Positions 17,854 to 27,531 of a stretch of DNA of 64,000 bases are shown here, piece after piece (within the stretch, counting starts at the first letter, position 1; each line of letters begins with the position of its first letter). The notes beneath the pieces are model-generated. The model did not search any database. It was not told where the DNA came from and was given only the letters and a program-made list of their open reading frames with translations. Origin of the DNA: Paenibacillus sp. 1011MAR3C5. Lineage in GTDB: Bacteria > Bacillota > Bacilli > Paenibacillales > Paenibacillaceae. Made by a program: the position numbers and the translations under genes. The DNA lies in contig NZ_QZCF01000003.1 in NCBI RefSeq assembly GCF_003591485.1, forward strand, positions 806,001 through 870,000, in the 5' to 3' direction.

Positions 17854-19143
17854 GTGAAGAAAATGATGAGAAAAAAAATGTTATCTCTGCTATTAGCGGT
17901 GGCGCTTGTTGTGGGTCTCGTACCGGCTACAGCCGCAGTTGCCGCAGGCAAAACCGTCAATGTAACAATCGACGGCAAGAAGCAATCCTATAGCGTAAAT
18001 CCCCGTATTGAAAACGGCCGCACGCTTGTCCCTTACCGCGCAATCGCGGAAGCGCTGGGCGGAACGGTCAGCTATGACGCGAAGAGCAAAAAAGCAACGA
18101 TCAAAAAAAGCGGCCAAACGATCGAGCTGACGCAAGGCAGCAAGTCGGCTCGCATTAACGGCTCTGCTGTAACGCTGGATACCGCTCCGCTGAACGTAAG
18201 CGGAACGCTGCTCGTGCCGCTTCGCTTCGTAGGCGAATCGCTGGGCGTATGGGTAACCTGGAACGGGCCTTCTTCCACAGCTGTACTGGAGACGAAGCGT
18301 ACCTTCAAGCATGAGCTCGGCAGCACGACGCTGAACGGTGTTCCAAAACGTGTCGTTGTCCTATTCAACGGCGGTGTCGATATCTCTGTCCTGCTTAAAG
18401 TGAAGCCGGTAGGCGCAGTTGAATCCTACATCCAGCAACCCTTCTACGAATATATTCGTTCGGGCCTGATCGGCACAAAAACACTGGGCGACGAAACACA
18501 ACCGAACGTCGAAGCTATCGTTGGTCTCAAACCGGATGTTATTATCGCAACAAAAGACCGTCACGAAGGCATCTACAAGCAGCTTAGCAAAATCGCTCCG
18601 ACCATTGTGACGAAGGATCTGGCTGATTGGCAAGACAACCTGCAAGTGATGTCCAAAGTATTGAATAAAGAGGATATTGCCCATTCATTCCTGGAGGATT
18701 GGAAGGTGCAGGTTGCCGATTTCAAACGCAAGCTCCCTTCGAAAGAAAAAGGCGCGGCGATCTCCATTATCCGGGTGAACCCGAACGGTACGGCACGTGC
18801 CTATAATACGGGCTTTGCGTACAAGATCTTCAAGGAGCTGGGCTTCTCCACACCGAAGGCGCAGCTGGCGACAGGCGAAGAAATCATTCCTGTAGCATCT
18901 ACGGAACAAATCAGCTTGCTCGACGGCGACTATATCTTCGACTTCACAACAGACTGGGATGGCGACGGTGCTATTCTCCAGCATCAGAAAACATGGACCA
19001 GCAGCGCGCTGTGGAAAAACCTGAATGCCGTTAAAAACGACAAGTACTACAAAGTCAACTCTGTAACGTGGAATCTGTCCGGCGGTGCACTAGCGGCTAA
19101 GCTGATGCTGGATGATCTCTACTTCTACTTCGGACTGGAATAA
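17854..19143 (+). CDS. Siderophore-binding protein with N-terminal copper amine oxidase-N domain
   Basis: 429 residues. A Sec signal peptide (hydrophobic 9-28, cleavage after AVAA near 31) is followed by a copper-amine-oxidase-N1-like domain (about 35-140; GRTLVPYRAIAEALGG and LLVPLRFVGESLGV), then a FecB-type binding domain (about 155-429; PKRVVVL, LKPDVIIATKD, then IAPTI). There is no lipobox, so unlike most Gram-positive binding proteins it is not lipid-anchored. The N-terminal domain, common in Paenibacillus surface proteins, may keep it at the cell wall. It is followed by two FecCD permeases. The frame starts with GTG 17854, very close to AGGAG. ATG 17863 is a reasonable alternative. Confidence 0.87.
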   Translation: MKKMMRKKMLSLLLAVALVVGLVPATAAVAAGKTVNVTIDGKKQSYSVNPRIENGRTLVPYRAIAEALGGTVSYDAKSKKATIKKSGQTIELTQGSKSARINGSAVTLDTAPLNVSGTLLVPLRFVGESLGVWVTWNGPSSTAVLETKRTFKHELGSTTLNGVPKRVVVLFNGGVDISVLLKVKPVGAVESYIQQPFYEYIRSGLIGTKTLGDETQPNVEAIVGLKPDVIIATKDRHEGIYKQLSKIAPTIVTKDLADWQDNLQVMSKVLNKEDIAHSFLEDWKVQVADFKRKLPSKEKGAAISIIRVNPNGTARAYNTGFAYKIFKELGFSTPKAQLATGEEIIPVASTEQISLLDGDYIFDFTTDWDGDGAILQHQKTWTSSALWKNLNAVKNDKYYKVNSVTWNLSGGALAAKLMLDDLYFYFGLE

Positions 19144-19238
19144 TAGCTACTATGACATAAGCAAGGCCAATGAAAGAATGGGCTGTTCAGCCCATTCTTT
19201 TGTTGCGTGTTCGCATCAGGGGAGGAAGGAACAAGGTT

Positions 19239-20252
19239 ATGGGAAGGACGCTCAGAAGCAATGTCTATCGCAGCGCAGGTCTGCTGGGGGGACTGGTGTT
19301 GCTGGCTATCAGCTTCATAGCAAGCATGAGGTACGGATTCGTTTCGATCAGTTGGAACGATATCGTCTCTTCCATTGCTAGTTATGATGAAGGGGAAATG
19401 AATCAAGTCGTTGCGCGAACGGCCAGGCTGCCCAGAGCGCTGATTGCTGCTTCGGTCGGCGGATCGCTCGCTTTGGCGGGAGCCATTCTGCAGAGCGTAA
19501 CCCGCAATCCGCTTGCGTCGCCAAGCGTGCTGGGCATTAATGCCGGCGCTTCGGTAGCCGTAGTGGCTGCTATTACATTGTTCTCGATCCGGGAGACGGA
19601 GCCTCTGATGTGGATTTCGTTCCTTGGGGCGGCTGTAGCGGCGGCGGCTGTATATGTGCTGGGCTCCGTAGGGAGAGAAGGGCTCTCGCCGCTTCGAATC
19701 ATTCTTGCGGGTTCCGCCATGACGGCATTATTCGCATCATTGACGCAAGGCATGCTCGTGCGCAATGAAAGCGGGCTGCAGGATGTCCTGTTCTGGATAG
19801 CGGGCTCCGTAGCCGGCAGAACGACAGAGATGCTGCTTCCTGTGCTTCCGTATATGGGAGCCGGCTGGCTCCTTGCGTTAGCCTTGTCCAGACAGTGGAA
19901 CATTATGGCGATGGGCGAGGAGTCGGCGAAGGGGCTTGGTCAGAACATGACGCTGATGAAGGTGGCTGCCGGGCTGATTGTAATCTTGCTGGCAGGGAGT
20001 GCTGTTGCAGTAGCAGGACCCATCGGCTTGATTGGCATTATCGTTCCTCATCTTGCAAGAGGCATTGCAGGCCTGGACTATCGCTGGCTTCTTCCCTATA
20101 GCGCCGTGCTGGGCGCAAGCCTGCTCTTGCTGGCGGATTTGGCAGCGCGATTTATTATTTTCCCGCTTGAGGTGCCGGTAGGCATCATGACGGCTGTTCT
20201 CGGGGCGCCGTTCTTCATCTACCTCGCACGAAAGGGGCGTGCGAAGCTATGA
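19239..20252 (+). CDS. Iron-siderophore ABC transporter permease (FecCD family)
   Basis: 337 residues from ATG 19239, eight bases after GGAGGAAGGA. The longer frame has no ribosome-binding site. FecCD motifs are RLPRALIAASVGGSLALAGAILQ, ITRNPLASP-type text (TRNPLASPSVLGINAGAS) and GPIGLIGIIVPHLARGIAG, with about nine to ten helices. It forms the membrane channel with the next permease. The overlap with that gene is four bases. Confidence 0.92.
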   Translation: MGRTLRSNVYRSAGLLGGLVLLAISFIASMRYGFVSISWNDIVSSIASYDEGEMNQVVARTARLPRALIAASVGGSLALAGAILQSVTRNPLASPSVLGINAGASVAVVAAITLFSIRETEPLMWISFLGAAVAAAAVYVLGSVGREGLSPLRIILAGSAMTALFASLTQGMLVRNESGLQDVLFWIAGSVAGRTTEMLLPVLPYMGAGWLLALALSRQWNIMAMGEESAKGLGQNMTLMKVAAGLIVILLAGSAVAVAGPIGLIGIIVPHLARGIAGLDYRWLLPYSAVLGASLLLLADLAARFIIFPLEVPVGIMTAVLGAPFFIYLARKGRAKL

Positions 20253-21286
20253 ATTCCCCTATTCATAAGATTGCAGCTGACAAGCGGGGCACCAAACGAA
20301 ATGCTGCGGCGCGAGCCATGCTGTGGCTTTCGCTCCTTGCGATGGGATTATCCATCCTATACTTGATGCTTGGCGACAGCTTTATCGGTATTCACCGCGT
20401 ATGGCAGGGGCTTTGGGGGCGTGGATTGGAGGAGGATGTCCTCATCGTGCAGTCGTTTAGAGCGCCGCGGCTTGCCATTGCCTTGCTCGTAGGCGCAGCC
20501 TTGGCGATATCGGGCGCTATTCTGCAGGCCGTCATCCGGAATCCGCTTGCCGCACCGGATGTGGTGGGCATTACGGGTGGCGCTTCGCTCGGCGCCGTAT
20601 TGTTCCTGACCGTGTTGGCGGGTACATTCGGCCGTGAGCTGCTGCCACTAGCGGCTATCATTGGCGCCTTCTGCGCATCGGCTCTTATCTATATGCTAGC
20701 CTGGCGGAAAGGAGCGGATTCGCTGCGACTGGTGCTGGTCGGCATCGGCGTCGCTTCGCTTCTATCGGCAGGGACGTCGTTTCTGTTGACATTCAGCCCC
20801 GCCTACTCCGCTACATCAGCTTACATTTGGCTGACAGGCACGATCTACGGCTCTTCCTGGGAAGATGCCGCTATACTGGCTCCGTGGATGCTCGTGTTTT
20901 GCATAATCTTATATTTCAACACCGGTAACTTGCATGCCCAATTGCTAGGGGATGAGCTTGCGATCGGCATCGGCTCGCCCTTGCAACGCCACAGGCTGCT
21001 GTTGGTGTCGCTGAGCGTGGCGCTTGCCGGTGCCGCCGTCGCTATTGGCGGTTCTATCGGATTTGTCGGGCTTATTGCGCCCCATATGGCGAGACGTCTG
21101 GTCGGGCCCGTCATCCGCCGGGTACTTCCTGTGAGTGCCCTAATCGGCGCTATCGTGGTTGCGGCAGCGGATTTGATCGGCAGAACCGTCTTTCTGCCGT
21201 ATGATATCCCGGTTGGCGTATTCACCTCAGCGGTAGGTGCACCGTTTTTTATTTATTTGCTGTATCGTTCCAGGAAAACAGGCTAG
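20249..21286 (+). CDS. Iron-siderophore ABC transporter permease (FecCD family, second subunit)
   Basis: 345 residues of the same family (RAPRLAIALLVGAALAISGAILQ, IRNPLAAPDVVGITGGAS, GSIGFVGLIAPHMARRLVG). It starts inside the previous stop codon (ATGA). No ATPase gene follows, so the transporter must borrow an ATPase from elsewhere, as Bacillus systems that share FhuC/YusV-type ATPases do. A strong terminator closes the operon. Confidence 0.92.
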   Translation: MNSPIHKIAADKRGTKRNAAARAMLWLSLLAMGLSILYLMLGDSFIGIHRVWQGLWGRGLEEDVLIVQSFRAPRLAIALLVGAALAISGAILQAVIRNPLAAPDVVGITGGASLGAVLFLTVLAGTFGRELLPLAAIIGAFCASALIYMLAWRKGADSLRLVLVGIGVASLLSAGTSFLLTFSPAYSATSAYIWLTGTIYGSSWEDAAILAPWMLVFCIILYFNTGNLHAQLLGDELAIGIGSPLQRHRLLLVSLSVALAGAAVAIGGSIGFVGLIAPHMARRLVGPVIRRVLPVSALIGAIVVAAADLIGRTVFLPYDIPVGVFTSAVGAPFFIYLLYRSRKTG

Positions 21287-21364
21287 GAGCGGTCAGGGGA
21301 CTTTTGCATTCTCATTAGCCAATCCGCCCGCCTGTATTCCGTAATCTATCATAATATAATCGCG

Positions 21365-21406
21365 AAAAAACCTCCGCTTCTGCCTTTCGGTAGAAGCGGA
21401 GGTTTT
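21365..21406. terminator. Bidirectional terminator after the siderophore operon
   Basis: AAAACCTCCGCTTCT and AGAAGCGGAGGTTTT form a 15-bp stem with A and T runs on either side, between convergent genes. Confidence 0.9.
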
Positions 21407-21493
21407 GGGTTGGTGCGGACCGCTGGTTCGTTGCCGGTTGACCGGCGATCAATTGTGCGGTGACCGAGTCTATTGTTGAGCGAGCTTGCCATG

Positions 21494-22651
21494 CTACTCC
21501 TTGGTTATGGAATCCCCAAATTCAACATCGATGCGCAGCACCTCGGAACGGCTTCCTATGCGCAGCGGCGGTCCCCAGAAGCCAAAGCCGGAGGATACGA
21601 TCGCATGCAGGCCGCCTTTCCGCAAATAACCCCAGTCGAGCTCGAACATTCGTCTGGTGATGAGGTGGTTGGGTGCCAGCTGTCCTCTATGCGTATGGCC
21701 GGACAGGCTAAGGTCGACGCCATTATCCGCCGCGGCTGCCAGATCCGACGGCTGATGATCCAGCATAATGACAGGAAGCGACCGGTCAAGCGGCTCGACC
21801 AGCTCCTTGATGCTCTGCCGTCCGCCGTTCTGGCTGCCGACGGCTTTATCCTTACGGCCTACTACTGCAAATTCATTCCCGATCATAACGGTTTCGTCCA
21901 TCAGGACCCGTATGCCGATGCTGTTCATTTCGGCAACGAATTCGGGAACCTTGCCGCCGTAATATTCATGATTGCCTGTTACGGCATAGACGCCAAGCGG
22001 CGCTTTCAGCTGTCCGATGACATGCTTCATCCCTTTTTTGAGGAATGGAGCCAGGTCGTCATCCAGAATATCGCCGGGCAGCAAGATGATATCCGGCTTA
22101 ATCTCCTCCACCTTGCGAAGCAGCTTGTGCAAATGGCGATTGCCGATCACCGTGCCTAGATGCAGATCGGACGCCATCGCGATCGTCAGCTTCCGTCGAT
22201 CACCTGCCGGCTTCGGAATGCGAACCTGATAGGTTCGAATGACGGGAGACCATGCATTGCGCGAGCCAAGCACGAGCAAAAAGATCAGCAGCAAGAGAAC
22301 GACTCCGCCGACAGCTGTAATATAGATGTCTGCTTCTGCTCCACCCCACTTCAGCAATAGTCCCGCAATATCCGCAATCGGGAACAACAGTATGCAATAT
22401 TGCAGCAGTCCGAGCCAATAGGAGCCGATGACCTTCAGCGGGGTCGTCAGCCAGTCTAGCGGAGCTGCTTGCGCCAGTCTGCCAGCGATATAACCAAAGG
22501 CCAGCAGGGCGATGATACAGGAATAGAGGACAGCGCTCTCCCAACCTGTCACTTGGGACAGGAAGACCCAGCCGTTCCAGCCAATATAGCCTGCCAGCGC
22601 GCCATAGATAGCGAGAAATCCGATAATCGAAAAAACAGCACGCAGATTCAT
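21494..22651 (-). CDS. Membrane-anchored metallophosphoesterase (YkoQ/YaeI-like)
   Basis: 385 residues from ATG 22649-22651. The N-terminal 150 residues contain four to five helices. The C-terminal two thirds is a calcineurin-like phosphoesterase with MASDLHLG, LLPGDILDDD, VTGNHEYYGG and LSGHTHRGQ motifs, so all metal ligands are present. Proteins of this layout include YkoQ of Bacillus and relatives of UDP-diacylglucosamine pyrophosphatases. The active site could face either side of the membrane and the substrate is unknown. A frame 15 codons longer exists, but AAGGAG precedes the chosen start. Confidence 0.85.
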   Translation of the reverse strand: MNLRAVFSIIGFLAIYGALAGYIGWNGWVFLSQVTGWESAVLYSCIIALLAFGYIAGRLAQAAPLDWLTTPLKVIGSYWLGLLQYCILLFPIADIAGLLLKWGGAEADIYITAVGGVVLLLLIFLLVLGSRNAWSPVIRTYQVRIPKPAGDRRKLTIAMASDLHLGTVIGNRHLHKLLRKVEEIKPDIILLPGDILDDDLAPFLKKGMKHVIGQLKAPLGVYAVTGNHEYYGGKVPEFVAEMNSIGIRVLMDETVMIGNEFAVVGRKDKAVGSQNGGRQSIKELVEPLDRSLPVIMLDHQPSDLAAAADNGVDLSLSGHTHRGQLAPNHLITRRMFELDWGYLRKGGLHAIVSSGFGFWGPPLRIGSRSEVLRIDVEFGDSITKE

Positions 22652-22976
22652 GGGTGGACCAAGCTCCTTTTTATGAAAAAATAGATGATCTAGCAAGAAG
22701 GAATGCTCCTACTATAGCATAGGCAATGGGGCGGATGCTAATCTGATAGAATGGGCCGGATCCAGCGCTGTGAAAGGCTTCCTTCCTGAGTAAATGTACG
22801 ATCGGGAAGCGGTAGATATGAGGTGTTTACGAACTTATCATACGGGTGCAAATTGCGACATTCCGCGGGCACGCGAACCTTACAAAAATGTCATGTTCTC
22901 TGTACGGAAAATCGATGGATTGCGGTGCAGGCTGGCTGTATACTGTGGCTAGCTCAACGGGACGGAGGAAGCTGGA

Positions 22977-24020
22977 ATGATGTTATCTAAACGAATCGAT
23001 GAATTGGACTATTTGCGGGGATTTGCGCTGCTTGGCATCCTGCTGATGAATGCGATTGCGCTGCTTCACTTGTCGCTGCCCGAGGCGGGGTCAAGCGACG
23101 AGCTGTATCAGCGGCTGCTTTATTTGCTTGCTGAAGCCCGATTCTTCAGCATGTTTTCGTTTTTGTTCGGAATCGGTTTTTATTTGTTTATCATGCGCGC
23201 CAATGATAAAGGACGCAACGGCTATCTGTTGTTCCTCATACGTATAGCGGTGCTACTCGGCTTCGGCTACCTGCATGCCATCTATCATCCGGGAGAGGCG
23301 CTGATGATCTATGCGATATGCGGCTTGCTGCTGCTTCCGTTTTATAAGGTGAACCGGTGGGTGAATCTTGCGCTCGGTGCGGTGCTGCTTGGGGTGTTCG
23401 CGGCGCTTGGAGCCAAAGTGCTGATGCCGTTTCCGTTCATGCTGTTAGGCGTGGCGGCGGGTCAGCTTCGGTTGTTCGAGCGGATTCAGGAGCGGCGGAG
23501 AATGTTTGAGATTGCTGCTGTTGTGCTGTTGGCTGTGGCGGCAGCTGCGCTTCAGTACCAATACGGGCTGGCTCCAAGCGAGCCGTTCGGAACATTCGTG
23601 ATTGAGGGGACTGGCGATTCCCTGCAAGAGCAGGCGAATCAATATCTGAAGGCGGGACTGCTCATAGGACCGCTGGTCGCCTTCGCTTATATGGCGCTGC
23701 TGCTTCTCCTGCTTAAGATCAAGCCGATTCGCGAGCTGCTGGACCCGATGAGGGCGGTGGGGCGGATGGCGCTCACGAATTATATCGGGCAAACCGTGCT
23801 GGTGCTGGTCGCCGGTCAATGGCTGGGCCTTGAGGGGACATCGAACTGGCTGGACTGTCTGTGGCTGTGTCTTGGCATTTATCTGTTTCAATTAATCGCT
23901 AGCTCGATCTGGCTTCATTATTTTGCGATGGGCCCGCTGGAGTGGATATGGCGAGCGGCTACGTATCTGCGGTGGCCTCCGGTTTTCAACAAGCAGCGTA
24001 CAGCCGTTAAGAGTCAGTGA
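22977..24020 (+). CDS. DUF418 family membrane protein (YeiB-like)
   Basis: 347 residues. The opening LDYLRGFALLGILLMNA, the EARFFSMFSFLFGIGFYLF segment and the C-terminal TNYIGQTVLVL...GPLEWIWR region are the conserved parts of DUF418 proteins. About nine helices are present. Members of this family resemble acyltransferase-3 membrane proteins, but no function is established. The start follows GGAGG by eight bases. It stands alone, upstream of topB with an intervening 149 bases that contain an inverted repeat GGGTATG/CATACCC (24023-24060). Confidence 0.85.
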   Translation: MMLSKRIDELDYLRGFALLGILLMNAIALLHLSLPEAGSSDELYQRLLYLLAEARFFSMFSFLFGIGFYLFIMRANDKGRNGYLLFLIRIAVLLGFGYLHAIYHPGEALMIYAICGLLLLPFYKVNRWVNLALGAVLLGVFAALGAKVLMPFPFMLLGVAAGQLRLFERIQERRRMFEIAAVVLLAVAAAALQYQYGLAPSEPFGTFVIEGTGDSLQEQANQYLKAGLLIGPLVAFAYMALLLLLLKIKPIRELLDPMRAVGRMALTNYIGQTVLVLVAGQWLGLEGTSNWLDCLWLCLGIYLFQLIASSIWLHYFAMGPLEWIWRAATYLRWPPVFNKQRTAVKSQ

Positions 24021-24169
24021 GGGTATGGGCAACGTATTTGCGATAAAGAAACTCATACCCATGCAGCGAATAGCCTGCTGTTGCCCGGCAAAGAGGGGCC
24101 GTGGCGTTGCGCATGCGCTGCTCCCTATGGTATCGTGTCACCATATGACACGGGATTGGGGAGAAGGGC

Positions 24170-26335
24170 ATGAAATCACTTGTTCTGGCGGAGAAGCCAA
24201 GCGTGGCGAAGGAAATCGCCAGAGTGCTTGGTTGCACAACCAAGCAGAAAAGTTATATCGAAGGACCCGCTTACGTTGTCACGTGGGCGCTCGGACATCT
24301 GGTGACACTGGCAGAGCCGGAGGATTATGACGGGAAATATAAGACTTGGAATTTGGAAGACTTGCCGCTGCTGCCGGCGAAAATGAACCTGAAGGTGCTG
24401 AAGGAAACGTCGCATCAGTTCCGGGCTGTCTCGCAGCTGTTCAAGCGGAACGATATCAGTGAATTGATTATCGCGACAGACGCGGGGCGTGAGGGAGAGC
24501 TTGTTGCCCGCTGGATTATGGAGCTTGTGCACTGGCGCAAGCCGGTCAAGCGGCTCTGGATTTCGTCGCAGACGGATGGTGCCATCAAGGAAGGCTTCAA
24601 GCGGCTGAAGCCGGGCAAAGATTATGAAGCTTTGTATGCATCGGCTGTCTGCCGGGCAGAGGCTGACTGGATTATCGGTCTCAATATGACCAGAGCGCTG
24701 ACGAGCAAATACAATGCGCAGCTGGCGGCGGGACGCGTTCAGACGCCGACGCTTTCGATGCTGATGGAGCGTGAGCAGGAGATCGCCGATTTCCAGTCCC
24801 AGCCGTATTGGACGGTGCAAGCGGGATTCGGAAGCTTCGGAGCGCTATGGCGCGAGCAGGACGGCCACGACGGCAGAGCATGGAAGAAGGAGCGGGCGGA
24901 GGAAGTGGCGGCGAAGGCGATCGAAGCCGGATCGGCAAAGGTTCTGAAGCTTCGCACCGTCGAGCGTTCGGAGCCGCATCCGCAGGCGTACGACCTGACC
25001 GAGCTGCAGCGCGATGCGAACCGGAAGCTTGGCTTCTCTGCCAAGCAAACCTCCAATGTGCTGCAGAAGCTGTACGAGGCTCATAAGCTGGTGACGTACC
25101 CGCGGACGGATTCCCGCTATTTGTCCAGCGATATGGTTGCTACGCTCAAAGGTCGGGTGGAGAGCATTGCGGTAGGACCGTATGCGGCGCTTGCGCGCAA
25201 GCTGCTTCGAGCTCCGCTGCCTGTGACGAAGCGGATCGTGGATGATAGCAAGGTGACGGACCATCACGCGATCATTCCGACAGAGCAATATGTCAATCTG
25301 GGGGCGCTAACCAGCGATGAGAGACGTCTCTACGATCTGATCGTTCGCCGCTTCATTGCGTTGTTCTATGGACCGTACCGTTATGACGAGACAAGCGTGA
25401 CGCTTGAAGCGGGCGGACAGCGCTTTTATGCCAAGGGGAAGACAGAGAAGGACAAGGGCTGGAGAGAGGTTTATCAGGATAGCCATGCTTCGCAAAATGA
25501 TGATGAAGATGACGATACGGATAGCGGCGCAAGCCGGACGAACGAAGAGCGCCAGCAAGCGCAATTGCTGCCGCCGCTAGCGGAGGGGCAGACCTTGCCG
25601 GTCAAGAGCACGGGCGTGAAGGAGCAGCGCACGCTGCCTCCTGCCCGGTATACAGAGGCATCGCTGCTTACCCGAATGGAGAAGCATGGCCTCGGCACGC
25701 CGGCGACACGGGCAGATATTATCGAGAAGCTGCTGTCTACGGATACGATCGAGCGCACGAGAAATTCGCTTGTGCCGACGGGGAAGGGCAAGCAATTGAT
25801 TGAGTTGGTCGTAGAGGAGCTGCGCAGTCCCGAGCTGACGGCGAAGTGGGAGCAAGAGCTGGAGCTGATTGCGAAAGGCAAAGGCGATCCCGCTGCTTTC
25901 ATGAAAGGCATCCGCCAGCAGGCCCAGAAGTGGATCGGGGAAGTCAAGGCGGAGACGAAGGAATATAAGCCGCATAATCTGTCTCACTCCAGCTGTCCGG
26001 AATGCGGCAAGCGGATGCTGGAGGTTAATGGCAAGCGCGGGAAGTCGCTGCAATGCCCTGACCGCGAGTGCGGGTACCGCCGCTCCACTGAGCCGATCCT
26101 GCTGAACAAGCGTTGTCCGCAATGCCATAAGAAGATGGAGATGCATGACGGCAAGGCTGGCAAGTATGCGCAATGCCGCCGATGCAATGTTATCGAAATG
26201 CTTGGCGACAAAAACGGGGCACGCGTCAACAAGAGAGAACAGCAGAAGCTTATCCAGCAGTTTAGCGACAACGCTCCTCTGACCAATAGCCTCGCGGATA
26301 AGCTGAAGGCCGCGCTGGAGAAAAAGTCGGATTAA
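24170..26335 (+). CDS. topB: DNA topoisomerase III
   Basis: 721 residues of a type IA topoisomerase. The Toprim domain begins with VLAEKPSVAKEIA and carries ATDAGREGELVARW. The catalytic tyrosine is Y310 in VTYPRTDSRY. An acidic insert (NDDEDDDTDSG, near 445) follows. The C-terminus holds two four-Cys zinc ribbons (CPECGKRM...CPDREC and CPQCHKKM...CRRC), an extension found in Bacillales TopB. It decatenates DNA and resolves recombination intermediates. A terminator lies 40 bases downstream. Confidence 0.95.
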   Translation: MKSLVLAEKPSVAKEIARVLGCTTKQKSYIEGPAYVVTWALGHLVTLAEPEDYDGKYKTWNLEDLPLLPAKMNLKVLKETSHQFRAVSQLFKRNDISELIIATDAGREGELVARWIMELVHWRKPVKRLWISSQTDGAIKEGFKRLKPGKDYEALYASAVCRAEADWIIGLNMTRALTSKYNAQLAAGRVQTPTLSMLMEREQEIADFQSQPYWTVQAGFGSFGALWREQDGHDGRAWKKERAEEVAAKAIEAGSAKVLKLRTVERSEPHPQAYDLTELQRDANRKLGFSAKQTSNVLQKLYEAHKLVTYPRTDSRYLSSDMVATLKGRVESIAVGPYAALARKLLRAPLPVTKRIVDDSKVTDHHAIIPTEQYVNLGALTSDERRLYDLIVRRFIALFYGPYRYDETSVTLEAGGQRFYAKGKTEKDKGWREVYQDSHASQNDDEDDDTDSGASRTNEERQQAQLLPPLAEGQTLPVKSTGVKEQRTLPPARYTEASLLTRMEKHGLGTPATRADIIEKLLSTDTIERTRNSLVPTGKGKQLIELVVEELRSPELTAKWEQELELIAKGKGDPAAFMKGIRQQAQKWIGEVKAETKEYKPHNLSHSSCPECGKRMLEVNGKRGKSLQCPDRECGYRRSTEPILLNKRCPQCHKKMEMHDGKAGKYAQCRRCNVIEMLGDKNGARVNKREQQKLIQQFSDNAPLTNSLADKLKAALEKKSD

Positions 26336-26374
26336 TCGAGAGCTTGAGCAGATCGAACAGAATAGATAGAACAT

Positions 26375-26416
26375 GGACAGTCCCATTGCCTGAAGGCAGT
26401 GGGACTGTCCGCTTTT
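26375..26416 (+). terminator. Terminator after topB
   Basis: GGACAGTCCCATTGCC pairs with GGCAGTGGGACTGTCC across a TGAA loop, followed by GCTTTT. Confidence 0.85.
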
Positions 26417-26505
26417 CCCGCATCTACCTACGACATTCATCCAAGAGGGAAGGCTGCTATCGCCATATGATAGAGAGAAGGCGATAGGAAAGGAGATTGG
26501 TAGCA

Positions 26506-27180
26506 TTGGCTAACCACTCGGGAAGGCAACTGGCCAGCAAGTGGGCCAAAACGGAAGCGCTTCTCTCTCATCCCGGGCTTGCGTCCCATGTCCCGCCGTC
26601 TAGCAAATATTCTCCACAGCAGCTTCAGCATATGCTGAATGCTCATGGAATGGTCGTGATCAAGCCGATCGTTGGCTCCGGCGGCAGCGGGGTCATCAAA
26701 GTGATGAGGACTGGCGACGGGGGCTACTCATTCACGCACAGGGACCGCACGTCCAGATACGGAAGCTTTGATGCGCTCACAGGCGCGCTTCGCTCCAGAA
26801 CAAGCAAGCGGAACTATTTGATACAGAAGGGAATTTCTTTGGCAACGGTGAACGGAAGGCCTATTGATTATCGGGTTAAGTACGTCAAGACGTTCAATGG
26901 CTGGGAGTACAGGTCGCTCGTGGGACGGATAGCGAGACCAGGCTTGTTCGTCACGAACCTGAGTCAAGGCGGACGCATGGTGCTGGCCGGGGAAGGAATC
27001 AGATCCTCGCTGGGTAAGTCCCATGTGAAAGCGAAAAAAAGCAAAATGCGGGAAATCACTGTGCTGGCGACAAGAGTGCTGGAGCAACGGTATCCCGGCA
27101 TCTCGCATTTGGGCTTCGATTACGGCATCGACCGGCAAGGCAAGATATGGATCTTCGAGGTCAATACGAGACCGCATTGA
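26506..27180 (+). CDS. YheC/YheD-like ATP-grasp protein
   Basis: 224 residues from TTG 26506, ten bases after AGGAG. An upstream TTG lies too close to the ribosome-binding site. The ATP-grasp core is visible as VVIKPIVGSGGSGVIKV (nucleotide binding), YLIQKGISL, and the metal-binding end HLGFDYGIDRQGKIWIFEVNTRP. It matches the endospore-coat-associated YheC/YheD group common in spore-forming Bacillales, but is short, as it lacks the N-terminal region of the 360-450-residue members. The ligated substrate is unknown. Confidence 0.82.
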   Translation: MANHSGRQLASKWAKTEALLSHPGLASHVPPSSKYSPQQLQHMLNAHGMVVIKPIVGSGGSGVIKVMRTGDGGYSFTHRDRTSRYGSFDALTGALRSRTSKRNYLIQKGISLATVNGRPIDYRVKYVKTFNGWEYRSLVGRIARPGLFVTNLSQGGRMVLAGEGIRSSLGKSHVKAKKSKMREITVLATRVLEQRYPGISHLGFDYGIDRQGKIWIFEVNTRPH

Positions 27181-27194
27181 TGCCGGAAAGACAT

Positions 27195-27240
27195 GGGCTG
27201 TCCCCAGTCATGCCAACATGACAAGGGGACAGCCCTCTTT
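27195..27240 (+). terminator. Terminator after the ATP-grasp gene
   Basis: GGGCTGTCCCC and GGGGACAGCCC form an 11-bp stem followed by TCTTT. The loop contains a further small repeat (GTCATG/CATGAC). Confidence 0.88.
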
Positions 27241-27531
27241 CGTTTGCGGATAGGTGTTATGCCGCTAGCTGCACGTTGCAGTTGATTTTGTCTATTCAAG
27301 TGGCAAGAAATTTTGGGTTATCTTGTCGCATGCTGTGTCCGGTACACGCATTGACTGGATCACGTTGTGCTGGCTGGCACAAATTGCTGGTTGGTTGCAC
27401 GCAGCATTTAGTTGCACACATTAGCTAGCGGCACACTCTTATCTGAATGGAGCACCTATATCCATTGCCAATTACGTCTAACCTTGATAAATTTTATCTC
27501 CGCACTTAGCCGTGTCTACGGGGGATGCTTA
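27241..27531. other. Gene-free stretch before the repeat array
   Basis: No supported gene. The DNA repeats loosely related words (GTTGCAC, GCTAGC, GGCACA) several times between 27260 and 27440, as if it were an older, decayed tandem repeat. Confidence 0.5.

Noticed and set aside
24023..24060. GGGTATG/CATACCC inverted repeat after the DUF418 gene as a terminator or riboswitch.
   Set aside because: No T run follows and no known riboswitch core is seen.
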